DNA of 23,522 nucleotides from a virus. This document shows, in pieces, positions 15,819 to 22,178 of this stretch (position 1 is the first letter of the stretch; each line of letters opens with the position of its first letter). A model generated the notes under the pieces. It saw only the letters and a program-made list of their open reading frames with translations, had not been told where the DNA came from and did not search any database. Where the stretch lies: the IMG/VR virus record IMGVR_UViG_3300033141_000891, positions 1 through 23,522 of that record; one strand, given 5' to 3'. The position numbers and the translations under genes are program-made.

Positions 15819-15884
15819 TTCCGGTTTCCTTTCAGCCGCCCGGGTCCCGACCATTCGGGAGTGTGAGGCGGTTCGGTTCCGTAA

Positions 15885-15956
15885 TCGCGGGAGTCGGAAT
15901 CGAACCGACCACAGCGAACGCATGAGGCCCGCCAGCCCACCAGGACTCTTCCCGCA
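15885..15956 (-). tRNA. Probable tRNA-Met (CAT)
   Basis: A 72-base cloverleaf can be drawn. Acceptor TGCGGGA pairs with TCCCGCG (U-G first pair). D-arm AGTC/GGCT with a short six-base loop. Anticodon stem CGGGC/GTTCG with loop CTCATGC, giving CAT with the usual T before and a purine after. T-arm GTCGG/CCGAC with loop TTCGATT, matching the consensus. CCA is not encoded. The short D-loop, an extra base before the anticodon stem and A at position 8 instead of U mean it could be diverged or inactive. It lies between a terminator and the scaffold gene. Confidence 0.65.
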
Positions 15957-15969
15957 CTGTTCACCGAAG

Positions 15970-16011
15970 AAAAAAGCCCTCCCGACCCCTGCTAGCAGGT
16001 CAGGAGGGCTT
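15970..16011 (-). terminator. Intrinsic terminator before the head block
   Basis: Read on the minus strand, AAGCCCTCCTGACC pairs with GGTCGGGAGGGCTT over 14 positions with one mismatch, around a loop with TGCTAGCA, and is followed by a run of U. It stands after the zinc-ribbon gene and before the tRNA and scaffold gene. It shares the CTGAC, GCTAGC and GTCGGG elements with the terminator at 9626-9662. Confidence 0.9.
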
Positions 16012-16022
16012 CAGCTTCGTCA

Positions 16023-16058
16023 CCGAACACTCAGGGATGGCCGTCCCTGTTTCTTCGG
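16023..16058 (-). other. Symmetric stem-loop upstream of the terminator
   Basis: CCGAA and TTCGG form an outer stem, then four-base internal bulges on each side, then CAGGGA/TCCCTG around a six-base loop. It lies in the 60 bases between the zinc-ribbon gene stop (16080) and the terminator. No U-run follows. It could be a processing signal or a structure that helps the neighbouring terminator. Confidence 0.4.
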
Positions 16059-16079
16059 GGAGTATCCACTTGTCTGAGG

Positions 16080-16400
16080 CTATAACTCCGTAAGACCTCT
16101 CCGCTTGAGAAAGGCCCTACGGTTATTTCCGGGGACATGGGCGTTCCCCTCGCTGTCGAAACGCACGCCCAGGTCCGCATATTCTCGATTCGCTTCCTCG
16201 ACCTGGTCGGGCATCACACCGGCGTTGACCGACTCCCAATCGGGCAGATCGCCCTGCCTCATGTGCCCCTGCTCCGTGCGGAAGTCCCGCCGCATGTTTC
16301 GCCCGCACGAGCATCGACGCCGCGCGGGTCTCCGGCTGCTCGGGCAGGTCAGTTCCACCCGTTTGCCGCACTTGTCGCAGATGTAGCAGTAGGTCGGCAT
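16080..16400 (-). CDS. FmdB-like zinc-ribbon protein
   Basis: A 106-residue protein. The N-terminus MPTYCYICDKCGKRVEL, followed by RRRCSCGRNMRRDF at about residues 27-40, gives two CxxC pairs. The opening MPTY and this spacing match the FmdB/CxxC zinc-ribbon family of small regulatory or nucleic-acid-binding proteins, which are often seen in phage genomes near terminase and portal genes. The rest (residues 45-106) is charged and unrecognised. It ends a run of four small genes after the portal, just before a terminator. The start is two bases after the previous stop. Its biological role in phages is not known. Confidence 0.8.
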   Translation of the reverse strand: MPTYCYICDKCGKRVELTCPSSRRPARRRCSCGRNMRRDFRTEQGHMRQGDLPDWESVNAGVMPDQVEEANREYADLGVRFDSEGNAHVPGNNRRAFLKRRGLTEL

Positions 16401-16402
16401 CC

Positions 16403-16630
16403 CTAATCATCCAGCATGGAACTCAAGCTACGCCGAACTCGACGCACCCTGCGCCGAACCCTTCGGCCCAGTTCGTCCTCAACCAGATCGTTCCGCCCGA
16501 AGAGCTTGTTGAACCTGCGCCTCTGTCCGCTCAGGTAGTTCTCGAACGCGCTTCTCCGCGCCCTCATCCACCTGTCCACCCAGCTTGTGGGTCGCGTTCC
16601 CGGCTTGTGCACTCCGACCTTCAGGCTCAT
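16403..16630 (-). CDS. Small highly basic protein (75 aa)
   Basis: A 75-residue protein with extreme Arg content. It begins MSLKVGVHKPGTRPTSWVDR and has the stretch DELGRRVRRRVRRVRRSLSS near the end. It has a plausible ribosome site (GGAG about ten bases before ATG). Such composition suits RNA or DNA binding, for example a packaged or capsid-interior protein, but no family is recognised. Confidence 0.65.
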   Translation of the reverse strand: MSLKVGVHKPGTRPTSWVDRWMRARRSAFENYLSGQRRRFNKLFGRNDLVEDELGRRVRRRVRRVRRSLSSMLDD

Positions 16631-16634
16631 GAGG

Positions 16635-16841
16635 TCATTTCTCCGCGAGCTTCTTCAGACCGCGCCGCCGCGCACCGACCTTGGTCATCGCCGTGTCCAG
16701 CGCCCGGGCGCGTCTGGTCATTTCCTTCTTCGCAGCCGCAAAGAGCTTCTTGTCCGCCCGGATCTCCTCGGCACGAATGAGGGTGTCCACAGCGTTGCTG
16801 ATCTCCCATTCTTTGTTCGTCGTAGGCTGTGCAACTCCCAT
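16635..16841 (-). CDS. Small hypothetical protein (68 aa)
   Basis: A 68-residue, mostly helical, basic protein starting MGVAQPTTNKEWEISNAVDT. The ATG follows the stop of the 52-residue gene by one base (TGAGATG). The C-terminal 30 residues are Arg- and Lys-rich (RRARALDTAMTKVGARRRGL). No domain recognised. It is common for phages to have such a small gene after the portal. Function unknown. Confidence 0.7.
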   Translation of the reverse strand: MGVAQPTTNKEWEISNAVDTLIRAEEIRADKKLFAAAKKEMTRRARALDTAMTKVGARRRGLKKLAEK

Positions 16842-16842
16842 C

Positions 16843-17001
16843 TCAACGACCTCCCGCCAGTTTTCTCATCGCTCGACGTCGCTTGCTCATCTCGACAGCG
16901 TAGAGCTGCTTCTGTGCATCGGCCCGCGTCTTGGGCTTCTTGCTCAGGTGTCTGCCCGATTCGCTCGTGGCCTTGTATCCGCCTGGAACCTTCTTGATCA
17001 T
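16843..17001 (-). CDS. Small MIKKV-type phage protein (52 aa)
   Basis: A 52-residue gene that overlaps the portal stop by ATGA and ends one base before the next ATG. The product starts MIKKVPGGYKATSESGRHLS and continues with SKKPKTRADAQKQLYAVEMS. This matches the recurrent small phage protein type that reads M-I-K-K-V-x-G-G-Y-x-(hydrophobic)-x-S-x-x-G-(K/R)-x-L and then a helical Lys-rich tail, usually near head genes. That resemblance is from memory, not from a search. Function unknown. A longer gene in another frame over the same stretch is an artefact. Confidence 0.75.
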   Translation of the reverse strand: MIKKVPGGYKATSESGRHLSKKPKTRADAQKQLYAVEMSKRRRAMRKLAGGR

Positions 17002-18719
17002 CGCGCCGCCCCCCCTGCTGCACCTGCGCCGACTGCCTGCGCGCCCATGCTCTCAATGGGAAGGGGCGGCTGTCTGCCCGAGGTCACGCGAGGCCCGCCC
17101 TCGCCGGAAGCTCTGCCCTGCGGAGTACCCATCATCGCCGGATTCTCAAGCGGTTCGCTCTCCTCCCACAGATCGTCAATCTCGGGAAGGTCCAGGTCTC
17201 GTCCCGTGGCATTGGCCAACACATCGACATTGAGCCGCGAGCCCTGCTGTGCGGCGAGCGGCGCGATAGGCAGTACCACCCGCTCCATCCAGTTCATCAC
17301 CCGCTCGTACTGGTCCTCGGGTGAGTCGGATTGCCGGGAGTAGGCACTGAGAGAGAACTCGAAGTTATCGAACTGCCCCACCCTGACATCCGGGCTCCAC
17401 TGCATCGGCAGTTCGACCCCCCCGGGGAGCCTCTGCGTGAGTCTGAGAGAAAGCTTGGGATCGTGCCAGATATACCATCCGAGCTTCTGACAGACGTTCT
17501 CGACCAGTTCGGTCACGAACCCCCGCATGTCGTTGACACGAACGGAAGCCTTGGAAAGCTCTATCTGCGACTGCCCGAGGGTCTTCTCGTTCGCGCGGAG
17601 CCCCCCGACGATCTCGGTGTTGCCCGAGATGCGGTTGAGCCAGTCGTGGAACCACGCGACCGCGGCATACCCCTTCTCGTTGCCTCCGCCCAGACTGTGG
17701 GCCTGTACCCCGTTAGAGTCACTGACCTGAATGACCTCCCCGTCGTGAACCTTGCGGACGGTCTCAGCGTCCTCCGAATTGGGCGGCACGGTAACGAAAT
17801 CCTTCTGCTGCTGAGCCTGCCGTCCGATCTTGCGGGCAAGCTCGTTCTCCAACAGGTAGAGATCGTAGATCACCGCGTACAGCGGCACGGGCACGGGGTT
17901 CTCGTTCAGCCAGGAGTACCCCAGTACGTCGATGGGACCGTCCTCATGACCGCGCCACCCGAACTCGCGGATGTAATGCGTGTGTTCCCTCAGGTCGCCG
18001 GCAAGCCACACCACCGAGTTGCGTCGCGGGATGTACAACTCGCAAAGCTCGATCTGCGGATCGAACTCATCCAGGCTGTACTCCTTCTTGCCGGTTGCGA
18101 TCTCGTCGGCCTTGCCCGAGTGGTCCTGGGTCTGCCGTTTCAATAGGTCTTCGAGCAGACCCCTCTGGGCCTGGTTGAACAGTCCGCTCTCCATCGCCAC
18201 CTCGAAGGGCATCCTGAAGCGATGTCCCTCGTAGGCGTAGCTGCCCGGCTTGCGGGTCCTGGTGCGATGGTCGATGATGTAGTCGTCCAGACTGATCGCC
18301 TCGACGAACAGCCCGAACTTGCCCCCGGTGGCGAAGCCCGTCTTCACAATCCCCATCGACCCGAACGAGTCGCGTATGGCCTCCCGGATGCTCCACGCAG
18401 CCTTGATCTTCCTCGCCACGTGGTTGACCGTGAGTCTGAGACTGTCGGCAAAGTAACTGGCCTCGGGATCGTAGCTCGTCACGCCCGTCTTGACCCTCCG
18501 AAGCGCGAGCAGGGGCTCAAGGATGCACCCGACCGAGTACATGAGGTTCAGCGGCATCTTCGTGCTGATCTCGCTGTTGTCACCGTAGTGACGGCCTGCG
18601 AAGTGCTTCATGAACTCCGCACGCTTCTTACGGAAGCCCTCGAGCTTCTTATCGCTGATCGCCGCTGAGCGGGCCAGCTTCGCCGCATCAGACGTCTTGT
18701 CGGTGATCGCAGTTACCAT
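16998..18719 (-). CDS. Portal protein
   Basis: A 573-residue protein located after the terminase and before the scaffold and capsid genes, the standard portal position. It forms the dodecameric ring through which DNA is packaged. Features: a basic helical N-terminus (KKLEGFRKKRAEFMKHFAGR) with the FAGRHYGDN stretch typical of portals, a long helix-rich core (ENELARKIGRQAQQQKDF), a C-terminal helix-strand segment (LRANEKTLGQSQIELSKA, DMRGFVTELVENVCQKLG) and a Pro/Gly/Ala-rich tail. Length is normal for portals. ATG overlaps the stop of the gene before by one base (TGATG), and its stop overlaps the next ATG. Confidence 0.88.
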   Translation of the reverse strand: MVTAITDKTSDAAKLARSAAISDKKLEGFRKKRAEFMKHFAGRHYGDNSEISTKMPLNLMYSVGCILEPLLALRRVKTGVTSYDPEASYFADSLRLTVNHVARKIKAAWSIREAIRDSFGSMGIVKTGFATGGKFGLFVEAISLDDYIIDHRTRTRKPGSYAYEGHRFRMPFEVAMESGLFNQAQRGLLEDLLKRQTQDHSGKADEIATGKKEYSLDEFDPQIELCELYIPRRNSVVWLAGDLREHTHYIREFGWRGHEDGPIDVLGYSWLNENPVPVPLYAVIYDLYLLENELARKIGRQAQQQKDFVTVPPNSEDAETVRKVHDGEVIQVSDSNGVQAHSLGGGNEKGYAAVAWFHDWLNRISGNTEIVGGLRANEKTLGQSQIELSKASVRVNDMRGFVTELVENVCQKLGWYIWHDPKLSLRLTQRLPGGVELPMQWSPDVRVGQFDNFEFSLSAYSRQSDSPEDQYERVMNWMERVVLPIAPLAAQQGSRLNVDVLANATGRDLDLPEIDDLWEESEPLENPAMMGTPQGRASGEGGPRVTSGRQPPLPIESMGAQAVGAGAAGGAAR

Positions 18720-19129
18720 CAGGCGTTCGCGGTGTGCTTCGTGACCTCATCGGCAGGAGGACTCTCCTCCCGGTCGCCCTCGGCAATACCGGGGTCCTGC
18801 GTCTCAAGGGCGGGCTCCATGTCGATGTCCTGATCTGAATCCGCTTCCCCGGGAGCATCTTCGACGACTTCCGCCGCTTCTGCGGTCTCGGCATCGCCCT
18901 GAGGCTCTGCCACCTCGGCTGGCTTCGATGCGGCCAGTTCCGCTCGGCGGGCGTTGAGCTTGCCGACCATGCCGTTGGCGATGTCGCGCGACTGCTGATC
19001 GCGCATGGGGATTGCCCCGGTCTTGAGCGATGTCGTCAACTGGTCGATGCACGCCTGCACCTGCTCGACGTCCATCGTGGGAAGCATCTTCTCCATCTGC
19101 GGGATCGTGAGTTTTGCCTGCTCAGCCAT
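18719..19129 (-). CDS. Hypothetical acidic protein before portal (136 aa)
   Basis: A 136-residue protein starting MAEQAKLTIPQMEKMLPTMD. Residues 1-65 are helical (VQACIDQLTTSLKTGAIPMR). Residues 70-130 are low complexity, rich in Glu, Ala, Asp and Pro, with no folded look. AGGAG lies about ten bases upstream of the ATG, which overlaps the previous gene by eight bases. Not recognised. Small acidic proteins at this place could be packaging or scaffold helpers; this is a guess from position. Confidence 0.7.
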   Translation of the reverse strand: MAEQAKLTIPQMEKMLPTMDVEQVQACIDQLTTSLKTGAIPMRDQQSRDIANGMVGKLNARRAELAASKPAEVAEPQGDAETAEAAEVVEDAPGEADSDQDIDMEPALETQDPGIAEGDREESPPADEVTKHTANA

Positions 19130-19394
19130 CGTCGTTCTCTCCTGTCTGAACCGCTTCTTTGACTGGAACCGTGTGCGGCTGCTTGAGCCAGCACGCCATA
19201 CGAACCACTACGCCTTCACCCTTGACGACTATGTGCCACTCAACGGCTCGAAGCTCCCGAATCTGGAAGACGGTCAAGCCGTGGTTGCAGAAGAACGTCA
19301 AGAGGTCCATCACCGCCCTGGTCACCGCCATGTCGGGCGTAGAACCGAAGCCCTGAACCAAGACGCGATCAAATGTCTTGCTCGGGCCTACCAT
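19122..19394 (-). CDS. Small hypothetical protein (90 aa)
   Basis: A 90-residue protein with the ATG at 19394 overlapping the end of the nuclease-type terminase gene (ATGGTAG). It starts MVGPSKTFDRVLVQGFGSTP and has strand-like stretches VEWHIVVKGEGVVVRMACWL. It is placed between terminase and portal. No motif is recognised. A longer frame reaching back to 19727 lies inside the terminase gene and is not supported. Confidence 0.65.
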   Translation of the reverse strand: MVGPSKTFDRVLVQGFGSTPDMAVTRAVMDLLTFFCNHGLTVFQIRELRAVEWHIVVKGEGVVVRMACWLKQPHTVPVKEAVQTGENDDG

Positions 19395-20449
19395 TGCCTC
19401 TCCCTCTCTCGAACCCTCTGTCTCTCGCGCGCACGGTACGCATAGGAAGTCGGATCGGGCTCCTTCGCCACGGGCTTCTTGAACAGCGGCGAGTCGATGC
19501 ACGCGCGGTATGCCAGCGCACAGGCGACGACGTAATCGCCATGCCGCTTGCGAATCTCCATCGGCGCGCTGCTGAGGCTCGCCAGCGTGATTCGCCCGAG
19601 ATCGTCGTAGAGATATTGCTGATGCTGATCCAGACAGCGAACGGAACGCAGGATCGTCTCGGCGTGCTGAATCGCGTCGATCCACTTGCCGAACAGGTTC
19701 TCGTCGCTCGATTCCCCCCCGCCCCATCCGAGCCGGTTGACCGGCGTCTCGGCCACCGTGAGCTGCTTCTTGGACCGCCAGATGTAGCTGTAGCCCGCGT
19801 CAACCATCGCCCGCAGCGTGGTGACGCCGTGGAGCTTGTTAACCGGGCAGATGAGGGCGTTGTTGAAGTACTTCGCAACCTTGACGGCCAGCCGTCCGAG
19901 TTCAGCCGGTTGAATGGTGTTCGATCCGAACTCCGCGGCCTGCTCGCGCCCCGCGACGGCGAAGACCTCGATCGTGCTGTCCGACTCCCCTACGCCCGCA
20001 CCGATGTCCATCCCGATGGCGAAGGACCGCTCAATGGTCTCGATCTCGCCTGGAAGGCTCACGGGCTGATCCCTGGGGTCGATGAATACCAGGACCGGCC
20101 CGTCGTCCATCCGGACCAGCTCGTCGTTCTCATCGAGGCCCATGCGGTAGAGCGGCTCTCCCAGGTGCGTCCGCTGGACGGCGAGCCATTCGTTCTCGAA
20201 GACCGGACGGCCGCTCTGTGCGGTCCAGTCCAGCTCCATCTCCTTCTGCCACTTCCAGGACGCCTTCCACGAACCGTCGTGTTCAGTAGTGCATCCATGC
20301 CGTCTGCGCTCGCGGGCGAGGACCTCCGGCGTGAACGCCTCGGGATCGGCGGAGTAGTGGAGGTTGACTACCACGATGTCCCGGCGGGTCGGTCGTGCCG
20401 TCACGCCCGGCATTATCACCCTCGGCCTGTCGATCCTGGTCCCGCTCAT
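19388..20449 (-). CDS. terL: Terminase large subunit, nuclease part (split gene)
   Basis: A 353-residue protein starting MSGTRIDRPRVI at the ATG that overlaps the stop of the ATPase part (ATGA). The linker region includes VVVNLHYSADPEAFTPE and the strand SGRPVFENEWL. The RNase H-like nuclease fold follows: RSFAIGMDIGAGVGESDST gives the first catalytic Asp (D148) and a second acid (D157), and RKRHGDYVVACALAYRA gives the terminal Asp (D305). The middle strand ALICPVNKLHG lacks an obvious acidic residue where many terminases have Glu. It cuts concatemeric DNA during packaging. Together with the ATPase gene it gives about 574 residues, normal for an intact TerL. Confidence 0.85.
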   Translation of the reverse strand: MSGTRIDRPRVIMPGVTARPTRRDIVVVNLHYSADPEAFTPEVLARERRRHGCTTEHDGSWKASWKWQKEMELDWTAQSGRPVFENEWLAVQRTHLGEPLYRMGLDENDELVRMDDGPVLVFIDPRDQPVSLPGEIETIERSFAIGMDIGAGVGESDSTIEVFAVAGREQAAEFGSNTIQPAELGRLAVKVAKYFNNALICPVNKLHGVTTLRAMVDAGYSYIWRSKKQLTVAETPVNRLGWGGGESSDENLFGKWIDAIQHAETILRSVRCLDQHQQYLYDDLGRITLASLSSAPMEIRKRHGDYVVACALAYRACIDSPLFKKPVAKEPDPTSYAYRARERQRVRERERQW

Positions 20450-21111
20450 TGTCCGGGGTCCGGTAGATCGTTGGCGATCCGCATGGAGCATCCGCCGTCC
20501 TTGAGGTCGGGCGTCGTGATCCCGAGCCACCAGCCGTGCCTGATCGACGCGACGGACGCCACGAGTGCATCCTCGAACTCGTCCTGAAAGGCGGTCTCGT
20601 CCGTTACCATCCCCGAGACCGTGTGACTGCGTATCTTGTCGCCCCCCTGAGCGATGGGTGTGATGGATGAGTTCCGCCTGGGAAACGTGATCTCCTCGGA
20701 GAGGATCTCGATGTCGCCGTCCTGCAACACCCAGTCGCGGTACGGAATGTGGTTGAGTATGAACTTCGTGCGTCCGAGCAGTCCGTCGCCCGTGAACTCG
20801 TTGCCCACCACGTCGATCAATCGCTTGGACTGCTGATAGATCAATCGTCCCTGATGGAACAGCGGATCCCACGCCGAGAGCATCGCCGCCCACCAGGTCA
20901 CAACCATCTGTCTCGACTTGGGCACGAACATCATGCGGTTGCCCTGCCAGATCCGCGTCAAAGCGATGATGTGAGGCTTGTGCGCGGGAAAGGGCTTGAC
21001 CGGGTGCTCCTCGTCGTGCTGATCCAGCGTGAAGACAAACCAGCGCGCAAAGTACAAGGGATCCCGCCGTGCGAGTTCCCATCGCGCCTGTACTATTTCG
21101 CGCTCGCTCAT
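20446..21111 (-). CDS. terL: Terminase large subunit, ATPase part (split gene)
   Basis: A 221-residue protein carrying the packaging-motor ATPase. The region before the P-loop is aromatic (FARWFVFTLDQHDEEHPVKP). The Walker A-like loop is MFVPKSRQMVVTWW (residues about 61-74), the variant used by TerL proteins with SRQ instead of the classical GK(S/T). Walker B with catalytic Glu is GMVTDETAF (D171, E172). The coupling motif GITTP is at about 197-201. The ORF ends 20 residues after that motif, in the linker to the nuclease, where TGA overlaps the ATG of the nuclease gene. The start overlaps the stop of the small subunit (ATGA). Confidence 0.88.
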   Translation of the reverse strand: MSEREIVQARWELARRDPLYFARWFVFTLDQHDEEHPVKPFPAHKPHIIALTRIWQGNRMMFVPKSRQMVVTWWAAMLSAWDPLFHQGRLIYQQSKRLIDVVGNEFTGDGLLGRTKFILNHIPYRDWVLQDGDIEILSEEITFPRRNSSITPIAQGGDKIRSHTVSGMVTDETAFQDEFEDALVASVASIRHGWWLGITTPDLKDGGCSMRIANDLPDPGQ

Positions 21112-21701
21112 TCACTGTCCGTCTCGTTCAGAAAGCCGTCGTCAACCCCCGCCGCGTGCGCCCTGCGTGTCAGCTCCTCGTCGCTCAGGTTCGAGGGGTC
21201 CAGCCCGCCGATGCTCCCGCTGTGCTGGTGCTTCTCGGTTACCATGCCTATCACGCGAGCCAGTTCCTTCAACGCGTCGATGCGGCTGTAGGTCCTCAGC
21301 GTCCTTTCCCCGGTCTTCGGGTTGAGCTTGACTTGGTGGACCAGGGAGGTGTTCAGTCCCCTCTCACGCAATTGCTCAAGATTCTCCTCCCCGGCCAGGT
21401 ACTTCTCGAAATCCGCCACGTCCTCGTCGAACGCTATCTCCAACAGGGCGATCTTGATCCTCTCGGGAGTCAGGCCGTGCGTGGGCAGAAGCTCAGCGAT
21501 AGCCGCCTTGATCGCAGGTTTTCTAAGGTTCTCGGTCGCTATCGAATACGCCGAATCCTCGCTGTAACCTGCAAGACGTGCGGCCTTTGCCCCGTTGAAC
21601 TTCGCGTCGGTGAGATAGTGGAGCACGAACTGCTGTTGCTTGGTGGTCAGCGACTCGTATGCCGACTTACCGTCCGTGGATTGTGGCGTTTCGTCTTCCA
21701 T
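21108..21701 (-). CDS. terS: Terminase small subunit
   Basis: A 197-residue protein with the DNA-binding helix-turn-helix pattern of the Terminase_2 type: LTTKQQQFVLHYLTDAKFNG and AAKARLAGYS-like segments at about residues 18-60 (AARLAGYSEDSAYSIATENL, with the Ala-x-x-AGYS turn), then a helical oligomerisation region. It recognises the packaging site and recruits the large subunit. An in-frame stop lies eight codons upstream, which fixes the first ATG; the ribosome site is a G-run immediately before the start and is weak. Its stop overlaps the large subunit ATG. The C-terminal 40 residues are charged and polar. Confidence 0.9.
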   Translation of the reverse strand: MEDETPQSTDGKSAYESLTTKQQQFVLHYLTDAKFNGAKAARLAGYSEDSAYSIATENLRKPAIKAAIAELLPTHGLTPERIKIALLEIAFDEDVADFEKYLAGEENLEQLRERGLNTSLVHQVKLNPKTGERTLRTYSRIDALKELARVIGMVTEKHQHSGSIGGLDPSNLSDEELTRRAHAAGVDDGFLNETDSE

Positions 21702-21740
21702 CCCCCGTATTCTGTGCGGTTCTTTTCAGGCAAGTCCACC

Positions 21741-21769
21741 AAAAACGCTGCAAGAATTCAAATTCCTGC
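21741..21769 (-). terminator. Possible terminator between replication and packaging genes
   Basis: On the minus strand GCAGGAATT pairs with AATTCTTGC (one G-U pair) around TG, and UUUUU follows four bases later. It overlaps the last codons of the small winged-helix gene. The stem is AT-rich in the middle and the U-run is displaced, so the call is tentative. Confidence 0.4.
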
Positions 21770-22147
21770 ACGGTCTGTGTGACCACTCAGAAAGCCCTTT
21801 GACCACCGATAAGCGGCACTCGTCAGTGTGTAGCCGATGCGTTCCGTGCCGAAAGGAACGTTCTGGGTATGAACGGCATACACGGCATTGCGATCACGCA
21901 ACAGCCGACCAAAGTGGCTCTTGAGTTCTTGGATCGCATCACGGACCGCCCGGCGCTGCTGTTGGACGGACAGACCTGCCCGCCCCGTAAATCCCCAAAT
22001 GGGGTTGCTGAAAACGTCGGTAGCGATCTCAGACACTCGCGCACCGACAGGAGCGTTTCCCCCCAGACATGCAAGCACCTCAACAGCCAGCGGAGAGAGC
22101 TTCGCCTGCACCGACTTGGGTTTCCGTACCTTCGTCGCCTTGCTCAT
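21758..22147 (-). CDS. Small winged-helix-like DNA-binding protein
   Basis: A 129-residue protein. The ATG at 22147 is preceded by AAGGGAG with seven bases spacing; the in-frame sequence further upstream lies inside the preceding gene. Residues 1-20 are basic (SKATKVRKPKSVQ). Residues 16-100 look like a winged helix: PLAVEVLACLGGNAPVGARV, then VRDAIQELKSHFGRLL as the recognition helix, then the strand pair NAVYAVHT and GYTLTSAAYRW. It may regulate transcription or replication. It sits between the replisome-like gene and terminase genes. No specific family recognised. Confidence 0.7.
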   Translation of the reverse strand: MSKATKVRKPKSVQAKLSPLAVEVLACLGGNAPVGARVSEIATDVFSNPIWGFTGRAGLSVQQQRRAVRDAIQELKSHFGRLLRDRNAVYAVHTQNVPFGTERIGYTLTSAAYRWSKGFLSGHTDRAGI

Positions 22148-22178
22148 CTTCGAACTCCCTTTCTTGATTGGGCAAGTC

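Noticed and set aside
16718-17056. A 112-residue frame overlapping the portal end and the next two small genes.
   Set aside because: Its translation is Arg/Gln/Gly-rich noise, and the 52- and 68-residue genes in other frames have stop/start coupling and recognisable sequence.
20440-20480. A programmed -1 frameshift joining the two terminase parts.
   Set aside because: I see no X-XXY-YYZ slippery heptamer in the correct phase just before the stop. Reinitiation at ATGA explains the arrangement more simply.
20450-21115. The frame of the terminase nuclease part extended upstream to 21115 as one 575-residue protein.
   Set aside because: The upstream translation is low-quality Arg/Gly-rich sequence antagonistic to the clear ATPase motifs in the other frame. 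The real nuclease gene starts at the ATGA overlap.
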